Origin: Allosediminivita sp964397775
GTDB lineage: Bacteria > Pseudomonadota > Alphaproteobacteria > Rhodobacterales > Rhodobacteraceae
Reading direction: 5' to 3'
Length of the DNA stretch: 64,000 nt
Assembly: GCA_964397775.1 (NCBI GenBank)
Contig: CAYNKL010000003.1
Coordinates: 5,578 to 69,577 of the forward strand
Shown here piece by piece: positions 16,335-25,117 of this stretch. The translations under genes and the position numbers were made by a program. How positions within the stretch are numbered: the first letter of the stretch is position 1; each line of letters opens with the position of its first letter. The notes under the pieces are model-generated. The model made no database searches. It saw nothing but the letters and a program-made list of their open reading frames with translations, and was not told the origin of the DNA.

Positions 16335-19300
16335 ATGAAAATCGAGCGTAAATTCACCGCCGCCGGTCGGGACGCCTACGAGGGCATCGAGTTCGTCAAG
16401 ACGGTCTCGGAAATCCGCAACCCCGACGGCACGGTGGTTTTCCACCTGGACGAACTGGAGGTTCCGGCCTCGTGGAGCCAGGTGGCCAGCGACGTGATCG
16501 CGCAGAAATATTTCCGCAAGGCGGGCGTCCCTACGGCGACCCGCCCGGTGCGCGAGAAGGACGTCCCCGAGTTCCTGTGGCGCTCGGTTCCGGCCGAAGG
16601 CGCCGCGATGACGGGCGAGACCTCGGCCAAGCAGGTCTTTGACCGTCTCGCGGGGGCATGGACCTACTGGGGCTGGAAGGGCGGCTATTTCACCAAGGAA
16701 GCCGACGCGCGCGCCTATTTCGACGAGATGCGCTACATGCTGGCCCGCCAGATGGCCGCGCCGAATTCGCCGCAGTGGTTCAACACCGGCCTGCACTGGG
16801 CCTACGGCATCGACGGCCCGGGACAGGGCCACTACTACGTCGACTACAAGAGCGGCAAGCTGACCCGCTCCAAGTCGGCCTATGAGCACCCGCAGCCGCA
16901 CGCCTGCTTCATCCAATCCGTGTCCGACGACCTCGTGAACGAGGGCGGGATCATGGATCTCTGGGTGCGCGAGGCGCGGCTGTTCAAGTACGGCTCTGGC
17001 ACCGGTACCAACTTCTCGAGCCTGCGGGCCGAGGGCGAGCCGCTCTCGGGCGGCGGCAAGTCGTCGGGCCTGATGGGCTTCCTCAAGATCGGCGACCGCG
17101 CGGCGGGCGCGATCAAGTCGGGCGGCACCACGCGCCGCGCGGCCAAGATGGTGATCTGCGATGTCGACCACCCCGACATCGAGGAATTCATCAACTGGAA
17201 GGTCCTTGAAGAGCAGAAGGTCGCGTCGATCGTGGCTGGCTCCAAGACCCACGAGAAGATGCTGAACGGCATCTTCGCCGCGATCCGCGAGTGGGACGGC
17301 GCCGAGACCGACGCCTATGATCCCAAGGTGAACGCGGGCCTGAAAAAGGCCGTGCGGACCGCCAAGCAGGCCATGATCCCCGAGACCTACGTCAAGCGCG
17401 TGCTCGATTACGCACGTCAGGGCTATTCCAGCATCGAGTTCCCGACCTACGACACCGACTGGGATTCCGAGGCCTATGCCAGCGTTTCGGGCCAGAACTC
17501 CAACAACTCGATCCGCGTGACCGATGCCTTCCTGCAGGCGGTGCGCGAGGATCGTGACTGGGAGCTTCTGCGCCGGACCGACGGCAGCGTCGCCAAGACC
17601 GTCCGCGCCCGCGACCTGTGGGAGAACGTGGGCCATGCCGCATGGGCCTGTGCCGACCCTGGCATCCAGTTCCACGACACCGTGAACGCCTGGCACACCT
17701 GTCCCGAAGACGGCGAAATCCGCGGCTCGAACCCCTGTTCCGAGTACATGTTCCTCGACGACACGGCCTGCAACCTAGCCTCGATGAACCTGCTGACCTT
17801 CCTGCAGGACGGCAAGTTCGACGCCGAAGCCTACATGCACGCCACGCGGCTCTGGACGCTGACGCTCGAGATCAGCGTGACCATGGCGCAATTCCCCTCG
17901 AAGGAGATCGCGCAGCTGTCGCACGATTTCCGGACGCTGGGTCTGGGCTATGCCAACATCGGCGGGCTGCTGATGAACATGGGCTACGGCTACGACAGCC
18001 AGGAGGGCCGGGCCCTTTGCGGTGCGCTGACCGCGATCATGACGGGCGTGGCCTATGCCACCAGCGCCGAGATGGCCTCGGAACTGGGCGCCTTTGCCGG
18101 CTACGAGCGCAACAGCGCGCACATGCTCAAGGTGATGCGCAACCACCGCACCGCCGCCTATGGCACCTCGGACGGCTACGAGGGGCTCGCGGTCAAGCCC
18201 GTCGCGCTGGATCAGGGCAACTGCCCGGACAAGCGGCTGGTGGAACTGGCGCAGGCGTCCTGGGACGAAGCGCTGCGCCTTGGCGAGGCGCACGGCTACC
18301 GCAACGCTCAGGCGACTGTCATTGCGCCCACCGGCACCATCGGGCTGGTCATGGACTGCGACACCACGGGCATCGAGCCGGACTTTGCGCTGGTGAAGTT
18401 CAAGAAGCTCGCCGGTGGCGGCTACTTCAAGATCATCAACCGCTCGGTGCCGGGCGCGCTCGAGACGCTGGGCTACAGCTCCAGCCAGATCGAAGAAATC
18501 GTCGCCTATGCCGTGGGTCACGGGACGCTGGGCAACGCGCCGGGCGTGAACCACACCCGGCTGATCGGCAACGGCTTCGGCCCCGCGCAGATCGACAAGA
18601 TCGAAAAGTCGCTGGCCACCGCCTTCGACATCCGGTTCGTCTTCAACCAGTGGACGCTCGGTGCCGAGTTCTGCCGCGAGGTTCTGGGCATTCCGGCGGA
18701 CAAGCTGAACGATCCGACCTTCGACATGCTGCGCCACCTCGGCTTCGACAAGTCCGAGATCGACGCCGCCAACGACCACGTCTGCGGGACCATGACGCTG
18801 GAAGGCGCGCCGCACCTCAAGGAAGAGCACTACAAGGTCTTCGACTGCGCCAACCCCTGCGGCCGTCGTGGCAAGCGCTACCTCTCGGTCGACAGCCACA
18901 TCCGCATGATGGCAGCGGCGCAGAGCTTCATCTCGGGCGCGATCTCCAAGACGATCAACATGCCCAACGACGCCACCATCGAGGACTGCCAGAAGGCCTA
19001 CGAGCTGTCATGGTCGCTCGGGGTGAAGGCCAACGCGCTCTACCGGGATGGCTCCAAGCTGAGCCAGCCGCTGGCCTCCGCGCTGGTCGAGGACGACGAC
19101 GAGGCGGCCGAGCTGCTGGAAAGCGGCTCGACGCAGGAAAAGGCGCAGGTGCTGGCCGAGAAGATCGTCGAGAAGGTGGTGATCAAGGAGGTCATCAAGT
19201 CCCAGCGCACCAAGATGCCCGAGCGCCGCAAGGGCTACACCCAAAAGGCCATCGTCGGCGGCCACAAGATCTATCTCCGGACCGGCGAGTACGAGGATGG

Positions 19301-19955
19301 CAGCCTGGGTGAGATCTTCCTCGACATGCACAAGGAAGGCGCGGGCTTCCGCGCGATGATGAACAACTTCGCCATCGCCGTGTCTGTGGGCCTGCAGTAC
19401 GGGGTGCCGCTGGAGGAGTTCGTCGACGCCTTCACCTTCACCAAGTTCGAGCCCGCGGGCATGGTGCAGGGCAACGACAGCATCAAGAACGCCACCTCGA
19501 TCCTCGACTACATCTTCCGCGAGCTGGCGGTGAGCTACCTCGACCGGACGGATCTCGCCCATGTGAAGCCCGAGGGCGCGAGCTTTGACGATCTCGGCCG
19601 GGGCGAGGACGAGGGCACGAGCAACCTCAAGGAGGTCAGCGAGGGCGCCGCGTCGCGCAGCCTCGAAGTCCTCAAGCAGATCAGCTCGACCGGCTACCTG
19701 CGCAAGCGGCTGCCGCAGGATCTGCTGGTGTTCCAGAGCGGTCAGACCGAGATGGCCCAGCCCGTCTCCCCCGCGCGGCCCGAAACGAGCGCCGAGACCG
19801 CAACCGCCACTGTGCCCGAGCTGAGCTTGGTGAACCGCGCCCGGATGCAGGGCTACGAGGGCGAGGCCTGCGGGGAATGCGGCAACTACACGCTGGTCCG
19901 CAACGGCACCTGCATGAAGTGCAACACCTGCGGCGGGACGTCCGGCTGCAGCTGA
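16335..19955 (+). CDS. nrdJ: adenosylcobalamin-dependent (class II) ribonucleoside-diphosphate reductase
   Basis: 1206 residues, the length of the long alphaproteobacterial NrdJ. It reduces ribonucleotides to deoxyribonucleotides using coenzyme B12 to make the thiyl radical, so no oxygen or iron partner is needed. The ten-stranded barrel carries ACFIQSVSDDL, the conserved NPCSEY, ATVIAPTGTIGLVMDCDTTG and MTLEGAPHLKEEH. The C-terminus ends in a Cys-rich zinc-ribbon-like tail with CGECG, CMKC, TCGG and a final GCS, which supplies the reducing cysteines. The ATG at 16335 (MKIERKFTAAG) is chosen because homology starts there. Confidence 0.96.
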   Translation: MKIERKFTAAGRDAYEGIEFVKTVSEIRNPDGTVVFHLDELEVPASWSQVASDVIAQKYFRKAGVPTATRPVREKDVPEFLWRSVPAEGAAMTGETSAKQVFDRLAGAWTYWGWKGGYFTKEADARAYFDEMRYMLARQMAAPNSPQWFNTGLHWAYGIDGPGQGHYYVDYKSGKLTRSKSAYEHPQPHACFIQSVSDDLVNEGGIMDLWVREARLFKYGSGTGTNFSSLRAEGEPLSGGGKSSGLMGFLKIGDRAAGAIKSGGTTRRAAKMVICDVDHPDIEEFINWKVLEEQKVASIVAGSKTHEKMLNGIFAAIREWDGAETDAYDPKVNAGLKKAVRTAKQAMIPETYVKRVLDYARQGYSSIEFPTYDTDWDSEAYASVSGQNSNNSIRVTDAFLQAVREDRDWELLRRTDGSVAKTVRARDLWENVGHAAWACADPGIQFHDTVNAWHTCPEDGEIRGSNPCSEYMFLDDTACNLASMNLLTFLQDGKFDAEAYMHATRLWTLTLEISVTMAQFPSKEIAQLSHDFRTLGLGYANIGGLLMNMGYGYDSQEGRALCGALTAIMTGVAYATSAEMASELGAFAGYERNSAHMLKVMRNHRTAAYGTSDGYEGLAVKPVALDQGNCPDKRLVELAQASWDEALRLGEAHGYRNAQATVIAPTGTIGLVMDCDTTGIEPDFALVKFKKLAGGGYFKIINRSVPGALETLGYSSSQIEEIVAYAVGHGTLGNAPGVNHTRLIGNGFGPAQIDKIEKSLATAFDIRFVFNQWTLGAEFCREVLGIPADKLNDPTFDMLRHLGFDKSEIDAANDHVCGTMTLEGAPHLKEEHYKVFDCANPCGRRGKRYLSVDSHIRMMAAAQSFISGAISKTINMPNDATIEDCQKAYELSWSLGVKANALYRDGSKLSQPLASALVEDDDEAAELLESGSTQEKAQVLAEKIVEKVVIKEVIKSQRTKMPERRKGYTQKAIVGGHKIYLRTGEYEDGSLGEIFLDMHKEGAGFRAMMNNFAIAVSVGLQYGVPLEEFVDAFTFTKFEPAGMVQGNDSIKNATSILDYIFRELAVSYLDRTDLAHVKPEGASFDDLGRGEDEGTSNLKEVSEGAASRSLEVLKQISSTGYLRKRLPQDLLVFQSGQTEMAQPVSPARPETSAETATATVPELSLVNRARMQGYEGEACGECGNYTLVRNGTCMKCNTCGGTSGCS

Positions 19956-19980
19956 GCTGTCCGGCCCGGGTGGAGAGATC

Positions 19981-20006
19981 AGGGGCGCCTTCGGGCGCCC
20001 CTTTTT
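19981..20006 (+). terminator. rho-independent terminator of nrdJ
   Basis: A perfect 9-bp stem AGGGGCGCC / GGCGCCCCT with a TTCG tetraloop, followed by TTTT. It lies 25 nt past the nrdJ stop. Confidence 0.93.
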
Positions 20007-20162
20007 CGTGGGCGCTTCAGGATGTCCCGCGGATGTCCCGGGCCAGGACATCCTTGCGCCGTATATAAATCAAAGAGTTACAGAGACGAACTAACCCTTG
20101 CTTAGGTTTGTCCCGCGTCACGCAAACGCGTGGTGGTCCTGCCTCTGATCTCTGCCCGCCTG

Positions 20163-20888
20163 CTATTGGCTGCTGAAGCCGTTTCCGGACCAGCGAATGC
20201 GCTCGGTGCCGCCGCCGTGCCGACGCATGGTGATGGTGGGCGTGGTGGCGCCCGAGACCTCGTTGACCGAGGCCTGCAGCACCAGGGCCTCTTGCAGGAG
20301 CTGGCCGCGGCGCAGATAGAACCGCGTCTCGCAGACCTGCGCGCCGCAGCTGAGGGGCAGGACACCGTTGCAGGTGATGCCCTGATGGTCAAGCACCAGG
20401 TCCTCGCGCCCGTCGCCGTCGATGTCGGGCCGGAAGACGGCCCCTGGGTCCATGCGACCGGGGTTGCCCTGGCATTCGTAGGCCACGGCCTCGTCGATGA
20501 GCCAGCGGGCGGCGGCGGAGAGATCGGCGGTGCCGGTCGGGGCAGGGGCCGGCCCGCCACAGGCGCCGCCGCTGGTGCGGGTGAAGATCACGGCCCCCTC
20601 GACATCCCTCGTGGCCTCGAATTCGCGCGCGAAATCAGGGCTTTCCGTGAAATCTACAATTGTGATGTTGGCCGTCCAGAGGTCGTGGTGGCTTTCGATC
20701 AGTTGGAAGAGTTGGGACTCGGTTAAGGTGCAGCCGTTCACGTCGAAGGCCCAGTCGATCAGCGCCGGGATGTTGTTCGGGTCCGGCATGGGACGGTCGG
20801 CGGCGCCCTGCTGGGCGGCGATGGGCTGGGCGAGGGCCGCGAATGCGAGGGCGGACAGGCCGCAAAGGGCCGGGACAAATCTGTTCAA
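20163..20888 (-). CDS. secreted protein of unknown function with a Ca-binding-like repeat
   Basis: 241 residues from a TTG at 20888, chosen because GAGG sits 7 nt upstream and the signal peptide (NRFVPALCGLSALAFAALA, then AQPIAAQQ) begins immediately; an ATG at 20948 would add 20 unconvincing residues. The mature protein is Cys-containing and carries DIDGDGREDLVLDHQG, an FG-GAP/EF-loop-like calcium motif. It appears to be periplasmic or extracellular. No family name can be given. It is convergent with nrdJ and divergent from the MarR-GNAT gene, sharing the promoter region that holds a 26-bp palindrome. Confidence 0.75.
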   Translation of the reverse strand: MNRFVPALCGLSALAFAALAQPIAAQQGAADRPMPDPNNIPALIDWAFDVNGCTLTESQLFQLIESHHDLWTANITIVDFTESPDFAREFEATRDVEGAVIFTRTSGGACGGPAPAPTGTADLSAAARWLIDEAVAYECQGNPGRMDPGAVFRPDIDGDGREDLVLDHQGITCNGVLPLSCGAQVCETRFYLRRGQLLQEALVLQASVNEVSGATTPTITMRRHGGGTERIRWSGNGFSSQ

Positions 20889-20971
20889 AGCAATGACCTC
20901 TTCTTTCAATCCGCTCAGAATACCCGCGGCGCCCCACCGATCAAGCACGAGGCCTCTTGCACCGGCGGCGC

Positions 20972-20997
20972 ATTTACCTGACTAAGGTCAGGTAAAT
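20972..20997. promoter_or_regulatory. 26-bp palindromic operator before the MarR-GNAT gene
   Basis: Two perfect 11-bp arms, ATTTACCTGAC and GTCAGGTAAAT, around TAAG. The palindrome ends 14 nt before the ATG at 21012 and overlaps a possible -10 (TGACTA, 20979-20984) whose -35 would be TTGCAC (20957-20962). The geometry suggests autorepression by the downstream winged-helix regulator and possible control of the divergent secreted-protein gene. Confidence 0.7.
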
Positions 20998-21011
20998 ATC
21001 GGAGAGCCGTC

Positions 21012-21893
21012 ATGAGCACTGATTCCATCGCCCGGGTCCGCCGTTTCCAGCGCACCGCGACCACCGAGATCGGGCTGCTGGACGAGTCCTTTCTTGGCCG
21101 GGGCCGGCCGCTTGGCCCGGCACGCGTGCTCAATGCGATCGGCAAGGGGCACGAGGACGTGAGCGAGATCCGCGCCTACCTGCGCCTGGATTCGGGCCTG
21201 ATGAGCCGCATCCTGCGCGGGCTCGAGGGCGAGGGGCTGGTGGAGGTCGGCACTGCGCCCGGCGACAGCCGCAAGCGCCGGGTCCGCCTGACCGAGGCGG
21301 GTGCCAAGGAATTTGCCGCCTACGAGGCGCTGTCGGACGCGCAGGCGGCGGCGATCCTAGAGCGTCACGGCAATTCGGAGCGGCTGCTGGCGGCGATGGA
21401 CGTGGTTGCTTCGGCCCTGGGGCGGGACGCGATCGAGATCATCGAGGTGGACCCTGGCGACCCGCGGGCGCAGGCCTGCATGGCGCGCTACTACGCCGAG
21501 CTTGCCGCGCGCTTCGAGCGGGGCTTCGACGTGGCACTGTCGTGTGATCCGGAGGCCGACGAGATGATGCGCCCACGCGGGAGCTTCCTGCTCGCCGTCT
21601 CGGACGAGGTAGCCGTGGGATGCGCGGGTCTGAAGGGCACCGACAAGGGCTACGGCGAGGTGAAACGGGTCTGGGTCGACCCCTCGGTGCGAGGCCTCGG
21701 CCTGTCGCGCCGGCTGATGGCACGGCTGGAGGAGGTGGCGCGGGAGCTAGGGATCGGGGTTCTGCGGCTCGACACCAACAGCGCGCTGCCGGAGGCGGTG
21801 GCGCTTTATCGGCGGTCGGGCTGGAGCGAGATCCCGCGGTTCAACGAGGATCCCTATCCGGATCTGTTCTTCGAGAAGGTGCTTGAGGGCTGA
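21012..21893 (+). CDS. MarR-type winged-helix regulator fused to a GNAT acetyltransferase
   Basis: 293 residues. Residues 1-~145 are a MarR-like dimer and DNA-binding domain (RAYLRLDSGLMSRILRGLE recognition region, then a wing with DSRKRRVRLTEAG). Residues ~150-293 are a GNAT domain with the acetyl-CoA loop VRGLGLSRRLMARLEEVA and the C-terminal LYRRSGWSEIPRFNEDPYPDLFFEK. GNAT-fused MarR proteins are known in bacteria, but the acetyl acceptor is generally unknown. GGAGAG upstream serves as ribosome site. The 26-bp palindrome just before the start is the probable operator. Confidence 0.9.
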   Translation: MSTDSIARVRRFQRTATTEIGLLDESFLGRGRPLGPARVLNAIGKGHEDVSEIRAYLRLDSGLMSRILRGLEGEGLVEVGTAPGDSRKRRVRLTEAGAKEFAAYEALSDAQAAAILERHGNSERLLAAMDVVASALGRDAIEIIEVDPGDPRAQACMARYYAELAARFERGFDVALSCDPEADEMMRPRGSFLLAVSDEVAVGCAGLKGTDKGYGEVKRVWVDPSVRGLGLSRRLMARLEEVARELGIGVLRLDTNSALPEAVALYRRSGWSEIPRFNEDPYPDLFFEKVLEG

Positions 21894-21919
21894 GGTTCCT
21901 CTGGCCGCCCCCTCCCTGA

Positions 21920-21942
21920 CCCTCCCCCTGGCAGGGGGAGGG
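21920..21942. repeat. REP-like GC hairpin
   Basis: CCCTCCCCCTG/CAGGGGGAGGG with a minimal loop, 27 nt after the MarR-GNAT stop. It is the familiar pyrimidine-rich intergenic hairpin type found in many proteobacteria. Confidence 0.55.
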
Positions 21943-22052
21943 GAGGTGTTGCGTATGGGGCTGGTGTGGCTCGCATCGGTCCGGGCGTGGCGGGTGCCGT
22001 GGTGATCCTGGCTCCGGGGTGTTTTCCGGGCGCTCCTCGCCCCTCACCCTAG

Positions 22053-22074
22053 CCCTCTCCCCTGGGGGAGAGGG
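22053..22074. repeat. REP-like GC hairpin, second copy type
   Basis: CCCTCTCCCC/GGGGAGAGGG separated by TG, preceded by CCCTCACCCTAG. This is a widespread intergenic repeat motif. It sits between the convergent MarR-GNAT and VOC genes and could end both transcripts. Confidence 0.55.
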
Positions 22075-22104
22075 GACCTGTCGCGCTGGCTGCGGGCCTT
22101 GCGC

Positions 22105-22701
22105 TCAGAACGGGTTCTTGGCGCTGCGGTCGGTGGAGAGGCTTTGCTGGCCGCGGTGGACGATGAGTTCGATGGCATCGGCCAAGTGTTCGCGGTCGAT
22201 GTGGTGGTCGCCGCGTTCGACGCGGAGGCGGTGCGCCTCGATCATCACCTCGGCGTGGCGCACGCCCTCGGGCGGCTCGAACCGGTAGGAGGCGAGCTCG
22301 ATGGTGAGGCCGAGCGGGTCGTTGAAGTAGATCGAATCCATGAAGCCGCGGTCCTTGGGACCCGAATGGCGGATGCCGCGGGCGTCGAGGCGCTTGGCGG
22401 CCTGCCAGAAGCTGGCCTGGCTCACGTTGAAGGCCATGTGGTGGACGGCGCCGACCTCGGTCGAGGTGCGCGCGGGGTCGGGCTTGCGGGTCTCGTTGGT
22501 GAAGATGGTGATCAGACGGCCGTCGCCGGGATCGAAGTAGAGGTGGCCCTCGTCGGGGTCGTCGAGGTTGGGCTGGTCGAAGATGAAGGGCATGCCGAGC
22601 ACGCCTTCCCAGAAGTCGATGGTGGTCTGGCGGTCGGCGCCGACGAGGGTGATGTGGTGGACGCCCTGCGTCTGGATCTTGCGGATGGCGGTGTCGGTCA
22701 T
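22105..22701 (-). CDS. VOC-superfamily protein (glyoxalase / extradiol dioxygenase fold)
   Basis: 198 residues. The first VOC module starts at VHHITLVGADRQTTIDFW, supplying a metal-binding His; a second module runs from AVHHMAFNV and ends in DPLGLTIELAS with the metal-binding Glu. The pattern resembles the N-terminal half of ring-cleaving dioxygenases and LinE/PcpA-like proteins, but the reaction cannot be named. AAGGAG lies 7 nt before the ATG at 22701. It follows an IclR regulator on the same strand by 96 nt, the likely controller. Confidence 0.85.
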   Translation of the reverse strand: MTDTAIRKIQTQGVHHITLVGADRQTTIDFWEGVLGMPFIFDQPNLDDPDEGHLYFDPGDGRLITIFTNETRKPDPARTSTEVGAVHHMAFNVSQASFWQAAKRLDARGIRHSGPKDRGFMDSIYFNDPLGLTIELASYRFEPPEGVRHAEVMIEAHRLRVERGDHHIDREHLADAIELIVHRGQQSLSTDRSAKNPF

Positions 22702-22797
22702 GGCGTATCTCCTTTGCGCAGAGATATAGCCCGCGCCGCGCCGCGCTCTAACCCGCGGGAGTGCACAGGGTCTGGGCGCCACGGCACCGGTATCTGG

Positions 22798-23628
22798 TCA
22801 GCCGGGCAGGATGCTGGCGGGCACCGGGCGGAGCAGTTCGGTCAGCATCGGCACGCGCACGAGCTGGCGCGAGATGCGCGCGGCGGCGGCGGTGAGCTCG
22901 GCCAGGCGTTCGTCGACGAGCTGCTCGGATGTGGCGCAGGTTTCGTCGATGCTGTTGATGGCTGCGATGACCTGGCGGTCGAGGTCGAGGATGGGCACGG
23001 CGATGCCGCAGAGGGTGCCCGGGCCGTGGCCGGCGTTGACCTCGTAGCCGCGCTGGCGGATCGGGCGGATGCGGGCGCGCATGGCACGGCGATCGAGGGG
23101 CGGGTCATAGGCGAGGGGGCGCGGATCGTTGTCGGAGAGCCGGTCGAACCAGGTTTCAAGCTGCTCGCCGTTGAAACCCGAGAGCAGCGTGCGCCCGATG
23201 GCGGTGTGAATGGCGGGGTGATACGCGCCGTTGGCGCCGATCACGCGGGCGCTGACCGGGGTGGCCTGGTGTTCGAGACAGATGACCGCGTTGCCGTCGA
23301 GGGTACCCACCGCGGCGCCACCGCCGAAGCGGGCGACGAGGGCCGATAGCTCGGGGCGCAAGATGGCGCCGAGGTGCGAGGAGATGGCAAAGGTCGAGCC
23401 GAGCGAGAGCACACGCGGGCGCAGGTGGAAGCGCCGGCCGCTGCGGCCGACGTAGCCGAGCGAGACCAGCGTGATGAGGCTGCGCCGCGCGGTGGCCGGG
23501 CTGAGATCCGCCCGACGGGCGATCTCGGAGAGGGTCATGCCGGGCAGCGCGCCGTCGAAGGCCGACAGCACGGCGAGGCCCCTGGCCAGGGCATCCACGA
23601 ATCCGTCGGGGCGATCTTGTCGGGTCAT
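22798..23628 (-). CDS. IclR-family transcriptional regulator
   Basis: 276 residues. N-terminal winged helix (MTLSEIARRADLSPATARRSLITL) followed by the IclR ligand domain with LDGNAVICLEHQ, HPAIHTAIGRTLLSG and CGIAVPILD. The spacing and LARGLAVLSAFDG start resemble the PcaR/PobR branch that controls aromatic-acid genes; the ligand is not deducible. The VOC protein immediately downstream, a possible ring-cleavage-type enzyme, is consistent with such a role. Confidence 0.9.
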   Translation of the reverse strand: MTRQDRPDGFVDALARGLAVLSAFDGALPGMTLSEIARRADLSPATARRSLITLVSLGYVGRSGRRFHLRPRVLSLGSTFAISSHLGAILRPELSALVARFGGGAAVGTLDGNAVICLEHQATPVSARVIGANGAYHPAIHTAIGRTLLSGFNGEQLETWFDRLSDNDPRPLAYDPPLDRRAMRARIRPIRQRGYEVNAGHGPGTLCGIAVPILDLDRQVIAAINSIDETCATSEQLVDERLAELTAAAARISRQLVRVPMLTELLRPVPASILPG

Positions 23629-23770
23629 CTGCTCCTGCGCGTTGGGAAAAGGCCGCCGCCTTGCAGCGACGATCCGGGCGAAGATTTCGGCGGAAAGATT
23701 GGCGGAACTGTGACGGGGCGCGGTGTCAGTCGCATGACGCGGCGGCGCCCGGAGGGATTGATCAGGAAAC

Positions 23771-23800
23771 GGACCCGGCGGGAGCGATCCCGCCGGGTCC
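23771..23800 (-). terminator. terminator of the pentaheme cytochrome gene
   Basis: A perfect 13-bp stem GGACCCGGCGGGA / TCCCGCCGGGTCC with a GCGA loop, 24 nt beyond the cytochrome stop on the minus strand. It is followed there by GTTTCC, a weak U-tract. Confidence 0.75.
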
Positions 23801-23824
23801 TTGTGCGTTCGACGGAGGAGAGGC

Positions 23825-25003
23825 TCAGCGCCGGATGCCGAGCTCCGAGATGTCGATGCCGAGCGGTCCGCCGAGGTCGGCCATGGAATCGTAGAGCAGC
23901 TCCAGCGAGTAGACCGGATTGTGGGCGAAGGCGCCGGGGTCGGCGGTCACCAGCTTCCAGTTGTAGGCCGCGCGCAGCAGACGCGGGCTCCAGGCGTTGT
24001 AGGCGACACTGCTGCCCTCGCTCTGGTCCACCGCCCCGTCGCCGTTGGCATCGGCGAAGAAGTAGGGATAGCTGTGGCCGTCGTAGATGATCGGCACCTC
24101 GATGACCTCTTCGGCGTAGGTACGGATCATGTCGAGCAGCATCGCGGCATTGGCCTCGATGTCGGACTTGATGCCCTTGTCGGTGTCGCCGCTGCCGTCA
24201 TAGCTTTGCCGGGCGATGCGGATGTCGGCGGGGCTTTCGCCCTGGTGGCAGGTCATGCAGGGCTCGAACTCGATCTCCAGAGAGTGGGGATCGTGGCAGG
24301 AGTTGCAGGTCGAGACCGGCTGGGCGTGGAAAAAGCGTCCGCTGTAGTCCTGTCCCTGGTAGTGGTAGCCCGCGCCGCCATAGCCGCCGAGCCATGTGGC
24401 CGCCGCGGTGGCGTAGTGGGGGTTCACGAAGCGCAGTTCGCCGTCGGCCTCGTCGAGGCTCTTGCCGTCGATGGCCTTTTCGACCGTGATGCCTGCGGTG
24501 CGGCCCTGGTGACAGGTCATGCAGGCGGCCTCGACCCCCTGGACCGGATGCGAGAGGCCGCTGGGGAAGGTGATCTCCTTGATCTCGGCAAGGCCGGGGT
24601 TGTGGCATGTGCCGCAGTCGACGACGCCGCCGGTGGGGATCGGTTCGTCGGGCACGCCGGGTTCACTGCCGTCGAGCCCGTGGAAGGCACGGAAGCCTTC
24701 GCCCGAGTGGCAGACGGAACAGACCGGATTGATCTCTTCCTCGCCATCCCAGTGACGAAATGCCTCGGCCGCGGCGTCGGCATGGGACGACCTGTACCAG
24801 TCGGAAATGGCGTCGTTGTTCTTGATCTCGATGTTTTCGGGGTGGAACGGTCCATCCTTGGGGAGGGCGAAAGGCACGATCGCCTCTTCTTCGCCCTCGG
24901 ATTCGGCGGTGTCCTGCGCAAAGGCCGGCTGTGTCTCGGCAGCAATGAAAAAAAGGCTCAACGCTAGGGCGAGGCTGGAAAAAATGACCAGTAATCTTGG
25001 CAT
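23825..25003 (-). CDS. periplasmic pentaheme cytochrome c
   Basis: 392 residues with a Sec signal peptide (LVIFSSLALALSLFFIAAE, cleavage near AFAQ30). Five CXXCH haem sites are visible: CSVCH 95-99, CGTCH 130-134, CMTCH 161-165, CNSCH 233-237 and CMTCH 249-253. Extra histidines (74, 84, 108, 152, 226) could be distal ligands. A perfect EF-hand loop lies at 318-329 (DANGDGAVDQSE) in the haem-free C-terminal part. I do not recognise a named family. The gene is divergent from the nqr-like operon with only 114 nt between starts, implying co-regulation and joint work: it is a plausible periplasmic electron acceptor or donor for that complex. Confidence 0.93.
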   Translation of the reverse strand: MPRLLVIFSSLALALSLFFIAAETQPAFAQDTAESEGEEEAIVPFALPKDGPFHPENIEIKNNDAISDWYRSSHADAAAEAFRHWDGEEEINPVCSVCHSGEGFRAFHGLDGSEPGVPDEPIPTGGVVDCGTCHNPGLAEIKEITFPSGLSHPVQGVEAACMTCHQGRTAGITVEKAIDGKSLDEADGELRFVNPHYATAAATWLGGYGGAGYHYQGQDYSGRFFHAQPVSTCNSCHDPHSLEIEFEPCMTCHQGESPADIRIARQSYDGSGDTDKGIKSDIEANAAMLLDMIRTYAEEVIEVPIIYDGHSYPYFFADANGDGAVDQSEGSSVAYNAWSPRLLRAAYNWKLVTADPGAFAHNPVYSLELLYDSMADLGGPLGIDISELGIRR

Positions 25004-25117
25004 GGCCTGGGTTACTCCGTCGCAAGTGACGTTCGCGCCCTTTCAAGAAATCACATTCGTGTTACGGTTTCACGGAAAATCGGGTGCGCGCGACACAACC
25101 CCGACGGGAACGACGTT

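Noticed and set aside
21894..22104. Small gene between the MarR-GNAT and VOC genes
   Set aside because: Open frames here are carried by the two GC hairpin repeats and have no ribosome site or conserved pattern.
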